Source: Zanthoxylum bungeanum (taxonomy: Eukaryota; Streptophyta; Magnoliopsida; Sapindales; Rutaceae). Taken from it: 64,000 bases of DNA. A model generated the notes under the pieces. The model was given only the letters and a program-made list of their open reading frames with translations, was not told the DNA's origin and did not search any database. Below are positions 47,325-59,356 of this stretch, in pieces. Position 1 is the first letter of the stretch. Each line of letters begins with the position of its first letter. The DNA is taken from positions 1 through 64,000 of the forward strand of contig SKCR01015020.1 of NCBI GenBank assembly GCA_019454045.1, given 5' to 3'. A program made the position numbers and the translations under genes.

Positions 47325-48172
47325 GGTACGGGGAGCACATCCAGCTGGCCGAGGACGAGGAGTTGAGCGGAGGGCATGCAGTGGACTAAAGTGCCTAAAG
47401 ACATAAAAGCGTACTATTGGGATGAATTTCAGGTATATTATTATTACATGTAATGTATTATTTGTCATTGTTGATTACTAATTATTTATTCAAATTGTTT
47501 TAAATTTTTTACTGAAATTTTATCAGTGAGATTCTGCGCATGTGGTCGCTGTTAGGATTACATGGAATAATGTGTATCAGAATCGGTATACGATAAACTT
47601 TGTAAATGGGCTATAAATATAAAGAATGAGGGAAGCCACTCTGCGTTCCAGATAATGTTTGGAATAAATGGTAGGAGTATTGGTAGGCTGCTGTGGAGCA
47701 AATGGTAGCGATTGCATCTCAGTTTTCAGAGGAGTCTGGTGAGCCTGAGACTTAACTCGACACCAATCGCCTATACTTAGATATCGTTGGAGTGGATACT
47801 AAGAAACGCCGAGTGTATGGTCTCGGCTCTCTTGCATCACTTTCATATCCAGATTCATTACGCAGCTCAGGTAGATCGTACTACGATTCGACTTTTGATG
47901 ATACAGTTGTGCAGCGGGTACAAGAGCGAGTTTGGATTGAGATGCAGACTATACAACAACGACTGGATGAAGAGCAATGAAAGAGAAATGAAGAGATACA
48001 CCGACTAGAGGAAGAGCAACGAAAGAGAAATGAAGAGGTACTTGATCTCAAACAGAAAATGACAGATATGGAGCGGTATTTTCGGATGATGAGAGACTTG
48101 AGTTCACGGCCTTCCTCTTCAGGTCTACCTTATCCTCCGACTAATTGTGAGCAGACAGATAAGGAAGATTAA
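47325..48172 (+). pseudogene. CACTA (Ptta/En/Spm) transposase C-terminal remnant
   Basis: A possible first exon reads MVRGAHPAGRGRGVERR, then in a shifted frame QWTKVPKDIKAYYWDEFQ up to a GT at 47431. A later segment (47700-48172) reads EQMVAIASQFSEESGEPET, stop, LDTNRLYLDIVGVDTKKRRV, YGLGSLASLSYPDSLRSSGR, and then a coiled coil rich in EEQRKRNEE, ending EQTDKED at TAA 48170-48172. The pattern WTK-P...YYWDEF and LDTNRLY...VDTKKRRVYGLG is typical of plant transposase (Ptta/En/Spm). In-frame stops after PET and DEEQ, and a frameshift, make it a pseudogene. The N-terminal catalytic part is missing. Confidence 0.78.
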
Positions 48173-48384
48173 CTTATGTGTATATTTTTTTTTATGTTGT
48201 ACTTTTTTAAACTTTATAACATTTATATAATAAAATTTTTATTTACTATTTGTTGTTTTTATTTTATAATTTAAGTAATTAATATATTTATTTTATAATT
48301 TTACTAATATTAATAATTTGTTTAAAATAAAATTAATTTCTTAAAAAATTTAAAAAATAACAATTTTATAAAAAAAAAAAAATT

Positions 48385-48721
48385 TCCTAGGAAATTAGAA
48401 ACGGAAAATTAGAAACGGATTCCGTCTCCAATTAGAGACGGACTTTTCGTTTCTAAATAGAAACGGAAAAATTCATCTCTTAGTTCGTTGCGAAGTAGCG
48501 ACCTAATTAGAGAAGAAAATTCCGTCTTTAATTTGAAACGAAAATTCCGTAGCTAATTAGAGACGGAAATTATTCCGTCCCTATATTGAAACAGAAGTTT
48601 CTGTCACTAAATAGCGACGAAATTTACTGTTTCTATTTAGCGACGGAATCATTCCGTCTCAACATTGAAACGAAAGTTTCTGTCACTATTTCGCGACGGA
48701 ATTTTCCGTCGCTATGTAGTG
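48385..48721 (+). repeat. Right subterminal repeats and end of second CACTA element
   Basis: GAAACGGA, AGAGACGGA and GCGACGGAAT units occur in both orientations. They end TTTTCCGTCGCTATGTAGTG. Confidence 0.82.
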
Positions 48722-48724
48722 AAA

Positions 48725-51293
48725 TTGCAAGGTTCATACAGTCCACCTCATCCAAAATCAAAGACATAATCCAAAATACGCATATCGCAAGCCGATTTCA
48801 TACGTTAGTTGATATAGATATTATATTCGAACAAATCTAAAATCATTTTCTAATAATAACACTTACATATGTACTAACTCATGCTTACCAAATCATTAAC
48901 CAATAACTCAACACACACACACATCGAGCATGAACTTTCATTTAAACAATTATATACGTAGTCCAGTGTAGAAGGGGTCAAGCAATCAAAATCAATGCAT
49001 TTACCCTTTATAATCATTCGTTCATCTCAAACAGTACCTACTTTATCATAACTGATAGTATAAAATAATTATTTTCATGTCTTTTGGAAACACATCATAT
49101 ATAGAAACTTTATGAAAACACTTTTATCACCCAGAGTCCGTGAAAAATGTCATGCATGGCATTATAAAAAACATATCAAGCGCTCAACGCCCAAGTCACA
49201 CTCGAGACTGAGCGAGGAACGAATCAACCCTTGTCAACAAGATAGTAGACCATTCCATTTCAAATGTTCTAGACCCATATAATCATCTCAGCGGAATATA
49301 AATAATTCACAAAATATTTAAAACATGTGCAAGCATCGAGACAGACTCATGTCATCGTCATGCATGCTCATTATCAAATATTCCTTTATTCAAACGTCTC
49401 GACGAAAACACGGTGATGAATTATAAAACATGTAACAAGCGTCGAAACATAAAGCGTATTATCAAACAAACGTCTAGGAGGAAACATAATAATTATTCAT
49501 AAAATATTAAAACACATATCAAGCGTCGAGATAGAAACAAATATTTTTCATTTTCAATCAAAAACCAAGTTATTCGAAATTTTCTTATTTTATCAAAAAG
49601 AAAAAATATTTTATATCGAATAGTCAAAGAACGAAATTCCAAAACATAAGCCAGGCAAGGCAAATCCTTCTTTTCAAATACGAACAAACAAAAATATCCA
49701 CACACGGTTCAGAACTTTTCATTTGTTGACAATACTTTTCAAAACAACATACAAATCATTTATTTCAAAGGACAAGAAATCAGGATCATCCATATGCATA
49801 ACAAATTCATTATCCAATACCAAGAATCCAAAACCTAAAGCCATACATTTCAATCACAACCTAACGACATAATCTAAAGCTTCACACAAGAATTCAGACA
49901 TAGGATGACACATATATTGGCTTATACATACAAGCTCGTACATGATCCATTACTTATTTTAAATTAGGTATAAAATAGAAGAGTCCGAACAGAATCCTAA
50001 CCAGTACTTCTAAACAGTTACTCATAAGTCAATCATATTACAAGGCATACTTCAAATCTATCAAACATAGGTATACAACTCATACACCGAGGAGTCCTAT
50101 TATCAAATTACATTCTAATAGCATAATTCAATCTTCTTACTAACGTCTTTACCCTTATAACTTAAGGTTTTTATAATTACTTCTACCAAACTACCCAAAC
50201 TCGTGACTTTAATCGTCCCAAACTCGTGTGGTTTAGATCTAACCTATTCGTACTTGTTTCATGCTAGCAAATGCTTTCCTAATGGCTATCATTTCTTCTC
50301 AACTCATGAATCTCTTAACACTTCAAATTGTCAAAATCTAGAGTTTCATTCCTTCATACCTACTGTGAATTTCAACTCATTTCATGCAAATTTTAAGACC
50401 AATAATACAATCACATCACATTTAATTCAAGCCTTAACATTCGGACAAAGCACTCATTTTATAACCTTTCTGATTCTAACAAACTCCATGCATATATCGT
50501 GTCTTTAATCACTCATCTAAACAAAATTAACTATCTAAACATGCTAAAAACCCCCCAAAATCCACATGGTTCAAAGTGGGTTTCAAGAAACCCGCAACAC
50601 AGACAATGTAAACCAATCCAAATCATGCACATATCTTACTAATGACAACTCATTAAGTATGAATAATATCATAATAAAGTGAAATATTGCAAAATTGAAA
50701 TGGGTCAAAATCCTAACGTGAGAAAATGTAAAATAACCATGAGAATGAAAGTGAGGAAGTTTATCTAGACTTCCTAAAGTTTGGAACCCATGAGAATCCT
50801 CAAGATTTGGCTTGATTTAGAGGAGAAATTAAGTATTGTGGAGGGGAAGTATCATGAGAGATTGAGAAGATAAAAATGAGAGAAAAATCTAAATGGACCT
50901 ATTTATAGTGGGCCGAAATTTCCAGATTTCTATCTAAAAATCGCAGTTGCGTTTGAATGCCTGTCGAATGCTACACGCACGCAAGGAATTCTGCCTGGTT
51001 TCGTTCGAACACCAGCCAAACGTGACTCAAATTAGAGCTCTCTAGAAAACACGTTAGAAAGAGATAACGAATGCACCACAAACGCCAATACCGATATGCG
51101 TTCGAACTCATGAGCAAACGCAACACGAACGCAAACATTCTAAAGTTGAAATTCTAAGGAAAAATGAGACCTAAATGCTGATAAACTCAGACCGTAGCCT
51201 CGGTCATCATGCATACATACTACGCCAGTGATACACATCACATACATGACCATGATAAACTTACTGAACATGCCAAATACCTTGGGTGTTACA
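48725..51293 (-). repeat. Probable gypsy-type LTR, minus orientation
   Basis: On the minus strand the right end reads TGTAACACCCAAGG, a start common to plant Tekay/Del gypsy LTRs. A TATA box (CACTATAAAT, minus strand, 50901-50910) lies about 390 bp inside, preceded by a cluster of GTTCGAAC/GAACG motifs (50940-51145). Four degenerate copies of AACAT(A/G)T..AAGCGTCGA(G/A)A lie near 49165, 49318, 49428 and 49510. No pol motif occurs. The left edge next to the CACTA element is uncertain, and I find no matching 5-bp duplication. It may be a solo or truncated LTR. Confidence 0.5.
50901..50910 (-). promoter_or_regulatory. Likely TATA box of the minus-strand LTR
   Basis: The minus strand reads CACTATAAAT, downstream of the GAACG-rich cluster. 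Position within the proposed LTR fits a U3/R border. Confidence 0.5.
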
Positions 51294-51415
51294 CATTGAA
51301 TGACACATTAAAATATAGAATCGAATTACATTAACACTATTGTCTTTTAAACTAGTCGGAATCCCGCGCGTTGCTCGAGTTCCTCTTTTTTATGTTTTTT
51401 TTTTAAAAAAAATTA

Positions 51416-51447
<32 letters not shown>

Positions 51448-51777
51448 ATGAGGGGACGCGCGCACATGTGTTAATTTTTTAAATTAATTTTCCGCTTGCT
51501 GCATACATATATTTTTTACTTAATAGTATTTCTAACCTCCATATGCACTTTAGCACATTTCTTGAAATGCTTTCTAGATGAAATGCAACTCATGCATTGC
51601 ACTTTAGAGTTATTGTTTCATATGTTGTATGCATATATATACACACACAATTTTCATCATGTAATGTATTTGAAAGCTTAAAATTATAAACAAATAATAA
51701 TGACATGGAAATTGGGAATAGAATTTATCATTTTATATTTTTTCAGTATATTTTCATGCGTGCATCCACCATGGGTG

Positions 51778-51816
<39 letters not shown>

Positions 51817-51831
51817 AATAATAATAATAAT
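51294..51831. other. Short unassigned interval with microsatellites
   Basis: Contains a (TA)n(TG)n run at 51416-51450 and an (AAC)n(AAT)n run at 51778-51830. The block 51705-51775 is repeated at about 56560-56640 beyond element F. A GC-rich word, GTCGGAATCCCGCGCGTTGC, at 51356-51375 looks repeat-like. No gene is supported. Confidence 0.6.
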
Positions 51832-52945
51832 TGAAAGTTCGCGATTAGCCAAGGTTCTGACCCTATGCAGAATTAAACACAATGATCAAGATAAGTCATG
51901 ATTACTGTAACTATGGAATTCTAACAGACAACTACAATATCAACCAATTATAATATAATATCAAAATATTAATTCAATGTAAAATATAAATGCAAAAAAA
52001 ATAAACATCACACAAAATCAACACAATATTTTGGTGACGAAGTGGAAAACTCGTGCGAGTAAAAAACCACTCCGGGTATCTCGGCTACCGGCCGAATCTA
52101 CTATGTAGAGAAAAACTTACAGCGATGGTCAAGACCTATGGTGGCAACTCCACCGACTCAAGTACCTCTAGACTGCAAGAACTCAAGGAACTCATCAAGC
52201 CCGTATCCCATGATTTTCTTCAGAACCTCTGAAGTCTCTGAGTAGATTGTCTCTGCACCTTTAAACGCCAGAACTCTGACTACCAATCTTCCTCCTAAAG
52301 AACTCTGAAGGCTTAGAAAGTTGGGTTTGGTTGTGTTGATGGTAAATCAAAGAAAGGTTTCACCAAACATACAGAAGACATGAGAAGCAAGGAGTCTTCA
52401 AGGTGAAATCAAAAAAGTTGAAAGCTATCAATGTTTTTTGCTCAAAGGAATTGTGTTTCAACACTTGTGAAGGTGGCTCAATGTTTGTTTATATAGGTAG
52501 GGCAAAGGAAAAGGGTTTTCTAGTGTTATTTTGGCTTAAAAACATATCTAAGGTATCCTACTTATGTACGGGAATTCGAAAGCACTTCAAACACAAAGTT
52601 TCTACTTGAAAACGTTCGAACAGAAATTAGAACGCCACACGAACGTGGGTGGCGGACTGGTTTTCAGGTACAAATTAAAATGCTTGTAACTTTCTCGTCC
52701 CTTGGCCAAATCATGCGTTCTTTATATGTACGCGATCGTCTTCGAGTATACTTTCCAATGCCACTGATCTCATATCAATTAGAGCTCTATATATTCTTTA
52801 TTATACAAAAGAGTGAATATTACTCGGATAACTCCATCAGATTTTGTCCAAATACTTGTCCAATTGCTCTGAGATCTTCAAGACTCATTACAACTCCATT
52901 GAAATTATTTTGCTATAGAAATTGCCAATAAAAATAGAACTAACA
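51832..52945 (-). repeat. 3' LTR of element F (left copy)
   Basis: The plus strand reads TGAAAGTTCGCGATTAGCC to TAGAACTAACA; on the minus strand it starts TGTTAGTTCTATTTTTATTG. A TATA box (minus, CCTATATAAA) lies at 52488-52497. A GTTCGAAC/GAACG cluster lies about 110-160 bp upstream of it (52608-52660). Confidence 0.87.
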
Positions 52946-52959
52946 ATCTTTCCCTTTGG
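52946..52959 (-). other. Polypurine tract of element F
   Basis: The minus strand reads CCAAAGGGAAAGAT directly before the LTR start TGTTAG. Confidence 0.8.
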
Positions 52960-54578
52960 TATTCCGTGACAAAACACTACCTAATACAAAGACTACGGTA
53001 AAAAACCCAAAAAAAAATAGCCAACTGTCAACCATCACAACAGTGACTTATTACATTAAGAATCGATCTAATACCTAACCAGGTAGTCTTGAAATCTATG
53101 CCACCTCAACAACAAACCTGCTTACCTGAAACATCCACAATAACAATATACCGTGAAAAGCATTGGGATTATCAAGTATTAACATAAAGTAAGTATAAAT
53201 CTCATGCATGTACAAGTAGATATCCTTCTCCCTTTAATCTTAACTCTATTTAAAACGGAAATATCATATGGATAATCTACGATAATACTCCCCCTTAAAC
53301 TACTCTCCCACTTTTTGTCACGAAATGACAAAGGATGAAGGTACCGGGATAAACAACAAGAGGTAACTCATGCAAGAGTATATGCAAACAGAATTTACTC
53401 CCCCTCACTAACAGGCCCACACAGTTAGCATATGATCAAACGGGAAGTAAACACTTAGAGATTGCAAATAAGGAATGTATGCAAAAACTTGAAGCATACA
53501 CAGGCACACAATGAGGTAAAAATAAATGCATATTAAAAACTAACTGAAACATCACTTCAAGCAAATACAATGATACCCCGTCAGTATTCAGTTGTTTATG
53601 ACATTAAATAATATACATCATTTTAAGTTTGGCTAAATACAACACTTATGCATATGACATAAATACCAAAGCATAACAAGCACTTGCGTGAAAAATAAGT
53701 GCACAACGAAGCAAGGCTTAAGACCTTATTTTATGAGCTAGACACAGCCAAAGAAATACATCTCTTAACAAACCAAGTCCACAAAATAGATGTTCAAACC
53801 CATCACCACTAGGACCTGAAATTAAGCAACATTGGTTGCATGCTATGATATTTTCCCCATAACAATCATGAGCTCATAAATAACAACTCTTTCGAGTGAA
53901 GGGTTTTTGCCCTTATCTTTTGAATTTGGCCCATTGACTCTTTTTCACTTGAGTCTCATGAAATTTTTTTTTTATTTCTTTTTGCTTTTATAAGGGGATA
54001 GTAAAGTCATCTAGTCAAAGCTCACACTATTTTAGTGAACAAAGTATGGAAGAAATTAGATTGCTAGTCCAAAAACTCATACATGCGACCAAGCATTGAC
54101 ATAATAAAATCGTGTATGTGAAGTGCAAACACAAGATATACCAAGAGTTTTTATCTCACCCACATATGAATATAGAGCATCAAGAAAAAGAAAAGCATAT
54201 TATACATGCATAACCATATATCCTACATACCGGGATCACATGCACATACTATTCATGCTCTAACAAGCCAAAAAAAAATTTGGTCCTTTTCAATTTATAT
54301 TTTTTTTTTGTATTTTTCAGATTGTAACACAAAGAAATAAAGACACACATGGCTTGTCAGTATCCAATGGTACGTGGAGTTGTATCCCGAGTACAGATCA
54401 TACTACTGTCCATTCAGAATCGGCTATGAAATTTATGTCCGGGTTTCCATCCTATATACCAGGCGACAAATAACAAAAACAAGACACACACACCCATATA
54501 CAGTGAAAAGAAAATAAACGTGCAAAAACATAAAACACACACATGGCACTGGATACCATGGGGTCTATTACCCCTCTC
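52960..54578 (-). other. Non-coding interior of element F
   Basis: It fills the place where pol should lie. Around 53285-53340 the minus strand has a GGGAGTA / TTTCGTGACAAAAAGTGGGA pattern like the purine-rich stretch before the 3' LTR in Sirevirus-type copia elements. A roughly 96-bp segment at 54367-54462 is shared with the C-type gypsy LTRs. No coding domain is visible. Confidence 0.65.
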
Positions 54579-55424
54579 CTATCTAGAATCACTCTTGATA
54601 TGTCTACTCTCTCTAGGCCTATCCTCTCTATCCCTATCACTACTATGGCCAATCTTCTTCAGCTTAAGAAATTTCTTAAACTTCTTTGCAAACAATGCCA
54701 AATCATGATCTGTGTGGGTATCGTCATCACTAGACGGATCATGAACAACTTCCTTCGCGATCTTCATCGCTATAGTTTTGGGCTTTTGATACCCATGAAA
54801 TTTCTTCTCATAAACATGTAGCTTTCCTACAAGGTCATCTAATTTAAGTTGATCGAGGTCAATGCTTTCCTCGATGGTGGTAATCTTGGGTTGGAACTTC
54901 TCAGACATGGATTTAAGGATTTTCCTAACAATCCTACTGGTATAGATAGTCTCACCTAGGTTAAAGCTTGAGTTAACGACATCGCTAATCTCAACGTAGA
55001 ACTCATCAAAGGTCTCATCATCTTTCATATGAGCGACCTCAAACCTAGTGGCTAAATCCTGGAGTTTATTATTTTTAATAGACAATGTGCCCTCATGCAC
55101 AGTCTACAGGATGTCCCAAGCATCCTTGGATATTTCACACATGGAGATTCTCCTAAATTCAGCAGAACATACAGTACCATGTATGGCATTAACAGCCTTA
55201 CTGTTCCTATTGCTAGCATCAAATTCGTCATTGGTCCATGTCAATTTATCTTTAGGGGAATATACCCCATCAACTATAACTACGGGAGGTTTCCACCCGT
55301 ATTCTACTGTCATCCAGACTCTCTCATCTAAGGACTTAAGGAACGCTCTCATGTGAACCTTCCAATGTAAATATTATGTGCCATCAAAAAATGACGGACA
55401 ATTTAAGGGTTGACTACGTTCCAT
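54579..55424 (-). pseudogene. Gag (UBN2-type) of element F
   Basis: The minus-strand ATG at 55424 gives MERSQPLNCPSFFDGT, then a stop where GTNYLHW is usual. The frame continues as MRAFLKSLDERVWMTVEYGW and ISKDAWDIL, then a second stop (TAG). It continues HEGTLSIKNNKLQDLATRFE, DETFDEFYVEISDVVNSSFN, RIVRKILKSMSEKFQPKITT and LVGKLHVYEKKFHGYQKP. This is the DUF4219/UBN2 gag of Sirevirus-like copia elements. It ends in an Asp/Arg-rich tail (SSDRDREDRPRESR) without a CCHC knuckle. Two stops make it a pseudogene unless read through. Confidence 0.85.
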
Positions 55425-55450
55425 AGGTAACGGGTCAAAGATCGAGTTCA

Positions 55451-55463
55451 GGCTCTGATACCA
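55451..55463 (-). other. Primer-binding site, initiator tRNA-Met (element F)
   Basis: The minus strand reads TGGTATCAGAGCC two bases inside the right LTR. It proves minus orientation. Confidence 0.92.
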
Positions 55464-55465
55464 AT

Positions 55466-56546
55466 TGAAAGTTCACGATTAGCCAAGGTTCTGACCCTAT
55501 GCGAAATTAACACAATGATCAAGACAATTCTTGATTACTGTAACTATGGAATTCTAACAAGCAACTACAATATCAACCAATTATAATATAATACCAAAAT
55601 ATTAATTCAATGTAAAATATAAATGCAAAAAATAAATAAACATCACACAAAATCAACACAATATTTTAGTAACGAACTGGAAAACTCGTGCGAGTAAAAA
55701 ACCACTCCGGGTATCTCGGCTACCATCCCAATCCACTATGTAGAGGAAACTTACAGCGATGGTCAAGAACCTATGGTGGCAACTCCACCGACTCAAGTAC
55801 CTCTAGACTGCAAGAACTCAAGGAACTCCTCAAGCCCGTATCCCACGGTTTTCTTCAGAACCTCTGAAGTCTCTGAGTAGATTGTCTCTGCACATTTAAA
55901 CGCTAGAACTCCGACTACCAATCTTCCTCCTAAAGAACCATGAAGGCTTAGAAAATTGAGTTTGGTTGTGTTGGTGGTAAATCAAAGAAAGGTTTCACCA
56001 AACATACAAAAGACAGGAGAAGCAAGGAGTCTTCATGGTGAAATCAAGAATGTTGAAAGCTATCAATATTTTTTGCTCAAAGGAATTGTGTTTCAACACT
56101 TGTGAATGTGGCTCAATGTTTGTTTATATATGTAGGGCAAAGGAAAATGGTTTCCTAGTGTTATTTTGACTTAAAAATGTGTCTAAAGTATTATACTTAC
56201 GCACGGGAGTTTGAACGCACTTCAAACGCAACTCAAACGCAAAGTTTCTGCCTGAAAATGTTCGAACGGAAATACGAACGCCACACGAACGCAGGTCGCG
56301 GACTGGTTTTCAGGTACAACTTAAAACGCTTGTAATTTTCTCGTCCCTTGGCCAAATCATGCGTTCGAGTCTACTTTCCAATGCCACTGATCTCATATTA
56401 ATTGGAGCTCTAAATATTATGGAATATTCAAAAGAGTGAACATTACTTGGATAACTCCATCAGATTTTGTCCAAATACTTGTCCAATTGCTCCGAGATCT
56501 TCAAGACTCATTACAACTCAATTGAACTTGTTTTGTACGGACATTA
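55466..56546 (-). repeat. 5' LTR of element F (right copy), end lost
   Basis: It matches the left LTR through TTACAACTCAATTGAAC and then diverges. The last about 30 bp are replaced by (AAT)(AAC) repeats. A TATA box on the minus strand lies at about 56122-56131. GAACG-type motifs (GTTCGAACGGAAATACGAAC) lie at 56215-56300. The two LTRs differ by scattered substitutions and a deletion near 56360. Confidence 0.84.
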
Positions 56547-59315
56547 ATAATAACAACAACAACAACATAGGAATTGTGAATAGAATTTATCATCTTGTAT
56601 TTTTCCAAAACCTTTTCATGCATGCATCAAATGGATGCACAATAATTATTCAAAAAAAATATATAAACAAAAATTAGACCATGTATACTTAATCTCGAGC
56701 AATTAAAGAGAGATATGATTGCAAGGTTTTTTTTTTTCCAAGTGTTGATATTTAATCATATTAATTGTTGTTTGCATGTGTTTGATTCTTGAAACAACTT
56801 AACGTCCTAGATTACTTCTTCAAGCATTTTGCTTATATATAAATGAATTAAACTAAAATATTAACTTAAATATTATTATTCTTATAATAAATCAATAACA
56901 CATGAAAATCACCAATTTCATTAATTACATTTGAAGTATCCAATGAACATAAACCAATACCAAAGAACTTTACCAATACCAAAGTTAATTAATGATAAAT
57001 AATTTTACAAGTTTTATCTAAATCATTCTCGGTGCATTGAATCTCTACCAAATAAGGGGAAACGATTTAAAAATGTTATTTTTATATATATAAAGATGAC
57101 AAATAATAAAATCTTGAACAATCATATTTTCTGATGAAATGAGCCTCATGAATTTTTTAGAGATGGCAAATTAGTTTTAATGTTTGCAGCTGAGAAGGTA
57201 CAATAATTCTACAACAACCCAAGTTCTACTATGCAATCGTGCTACCATATCAATTATGTAATAATCTAATAATATCTTGACAGATATATTAAAAATATTA
57301 AAAAAATAATTGAATAAATGATAATTATATTTAATATAATTTTATATGATCAATTGATGAACGTCAATAATACAATAGTAAAATTAAAGAATAATGTGGT
57401 TTGAATTCAATAAAAGACTTAAATTTGCATTTCATAATTATGAAAAAAAGAGTCACCCTCAAAATTCAGGATGCATGGGTCGTTTGAATATATATGAGAA
57501 AGTAACAGTGCTAAGAATAATGAAGATTTTAAGAAAATGTATGGAAGCTACTTGTAAGCAATTGTTTTTGTTATTTCAATTCTCAATACAACCAAACTTA
57601 AAGAGCATTTTTAGTTAAAATTTTGAATATATGTTAGTTACAGATTTTTTTATTTTATTATTATTATCATTAAAAATGAAAAATTAATTGAATCGAAACA
57701 ACCGAACCGAACCAATAACTAGAAATAATTATAAATTTTTTCCAAAAAAAAAAGAACAATTTTTTAGAAAACTAAATGATTATAATTATGTCAGACACAA
57801 ATATGAACACCTCTAATGAAGAGAGAGAATTATTAGAAAAAATTAGATAGTGTGGGGCTGAATTTGAATGGACATCAATTGTCATTTTACCTTATAGAGG
57901 GAATGTGAAGACTTCTTTTTCTAGTCTTTTGAGAAGACTTCCAAGTCAAAGCATTCATTAAAACCATTAAAATATTAATATTTGAAAAAAAAGGAAAAAG
58001 GAAAAAGAAAAAACTGCTGCAGTGCTGAGTTGCTTTTGAAATTATGGTATTGTTGATTGTGGTCGAATCTATTGAAAAACTGTGTGTAATATAAATTAAA
58101 GAAAATTTGATGGATGCATCAGTCACATTTCCTTTTCAAATTATTTTAATATTTGCAACAATTTGTAATAAAAATAGAAAAAAATATATATTTTAATATA
58201 TTAAAAAAGATATAATTATATATCTAAATATATTTTTTTCTATCTTTTAATATAATCGAATAAGTTGAAAAATCCATCATTACAACAAGACTTTATATAT
58301 ATAATGTATTCGTTAAACATATCTTACTAAGCCCAGTGATAATGATTTTAAGGTTAAATTTAAAACTAAAAATGTTAACGTATTGTACATCACTTTTACC
58401 CAATTCTTTTTCAGTTTAGCCTTTTTTTCCCCAATAAAATAGTTGAAAATATGCATCATAAAAGTAACAAATTAAAGTTCTTGAGTATTCGTTAACTTTA
58501 TTTGTAAAATTTAATGGAACAGAGCAAGAATTTGAGATTCAAATTCGCACACACTAGAATTGGAGAGGATTTTATTTTTAAAAAAGAATTGTTATCATGA
58601 TGTAGGATATTCGACTTTCGTAACTTAATGGGCCATAATTTAGACTAAATGTATCCGCTTTCGGTCCAAAATATGACGATAGAAATTATTAAGGAGATGT
58701 ATATGGTGCTAATCAACTATATCTCTTTGACCTGCGGATCATTTCCAAATTCTCTTTAAAATGACTCAAATCACATCTAACAGTTTATTTTCTATTTTCA
58801 AGGATTCTGTTAAGATTTTATTATCAAATATTTTTTTTCTAATTATCTTATTTTTTTGTTTTATTATGAATAAGATATTTTAATTATTTCATAATATTTC
58901 GGATTACTCCTTTAATAATTTTCTCTTATTTAGGGCATAAAACAGTATTAAAATCCTAATTTTTCTTTTATCATTCATTCAATAAAATTATTAAACTTTT
59001 GTTGTTTTTAAATGTTTTTCGAGTCAATTGATATCAGAATTAGTTTTTTTTTTTTTTCCCTAACTATGACACCAAAAGATAATCAACATGGAGACAACAA
59101 AAAAACAAAACAAATTGAAGTATGTATTTGCCTTGAAACTCACTGTTTTGAAAAATAATATACATAGAAACAGTGAAGTTGAGTCTAGAAACTGGAAGCT
59201 TACAATGAAGCAAACTTAAGCATTATGACCATTTCAATGTTGAAATTATACTTTTAATGTTATGCTCACAAGACTGTCTGACCCTTATCTTTGAAATTTG
59301 AAACTTGAAACTAAC

Positions 59316-59356
<41 letters not shown>

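Larger units (their letters stand above)
45074..48721 (+). mobile_element. Second CACTA element with a transposase relic
   Basis: It starts CACTATAAGAAAATAC and ends GCTATGTAGTG, with a 3-bp duplication AAA on each side (45071-45073 and 48722-48724). Both ends (45090-45570 and 48385-48715) are filled with GCGACGGAAT, TCCGTCGCTA and GAGACGGAA in both orientations, the subterminal repeats. The body contains the C-terminal part of a plant Ptta/En/Spm transposase, broken by stops. The right terminus is degenerate compared with CTTATAGTG, so it is probably immobile. Confidence 0.85.
51832..56546 (-). mobile_element. Element F: gag-only Ty1/copia element (Sirevirus-like)
   Basis: The left LTR is 51832-52945 and the right LTR 55466-about 56546. 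The initiator-Met primer site on the minus strand is at 55451-55463 and the polypurine tract at 52946-52959. The 2.5-kb interior encodes only a gag. There is no zinc knuckle, protease, integrase, RT or RNase H, so it would need help in trans, like TR-GAG elements. The right LTR lacks the normal end (TGTTAGTTC on the minus strand) and runs into an (AAC)n repeat, so the TSD cannot be verified. Confidence 0.83.

Noticed and set aside
48725..51293. Complete gypsy element
   Set aside because: No gag-pol, no clear primer site, and no matching duplication at its ends; only an LTR-like unit can be argued.
51356..51380. Possible Helitron end at GTCGGAATCCCGCGCGTTGC
   Set aside because: No CTRR end with a hairpin could be paired with it, and no Helitron protein is present.
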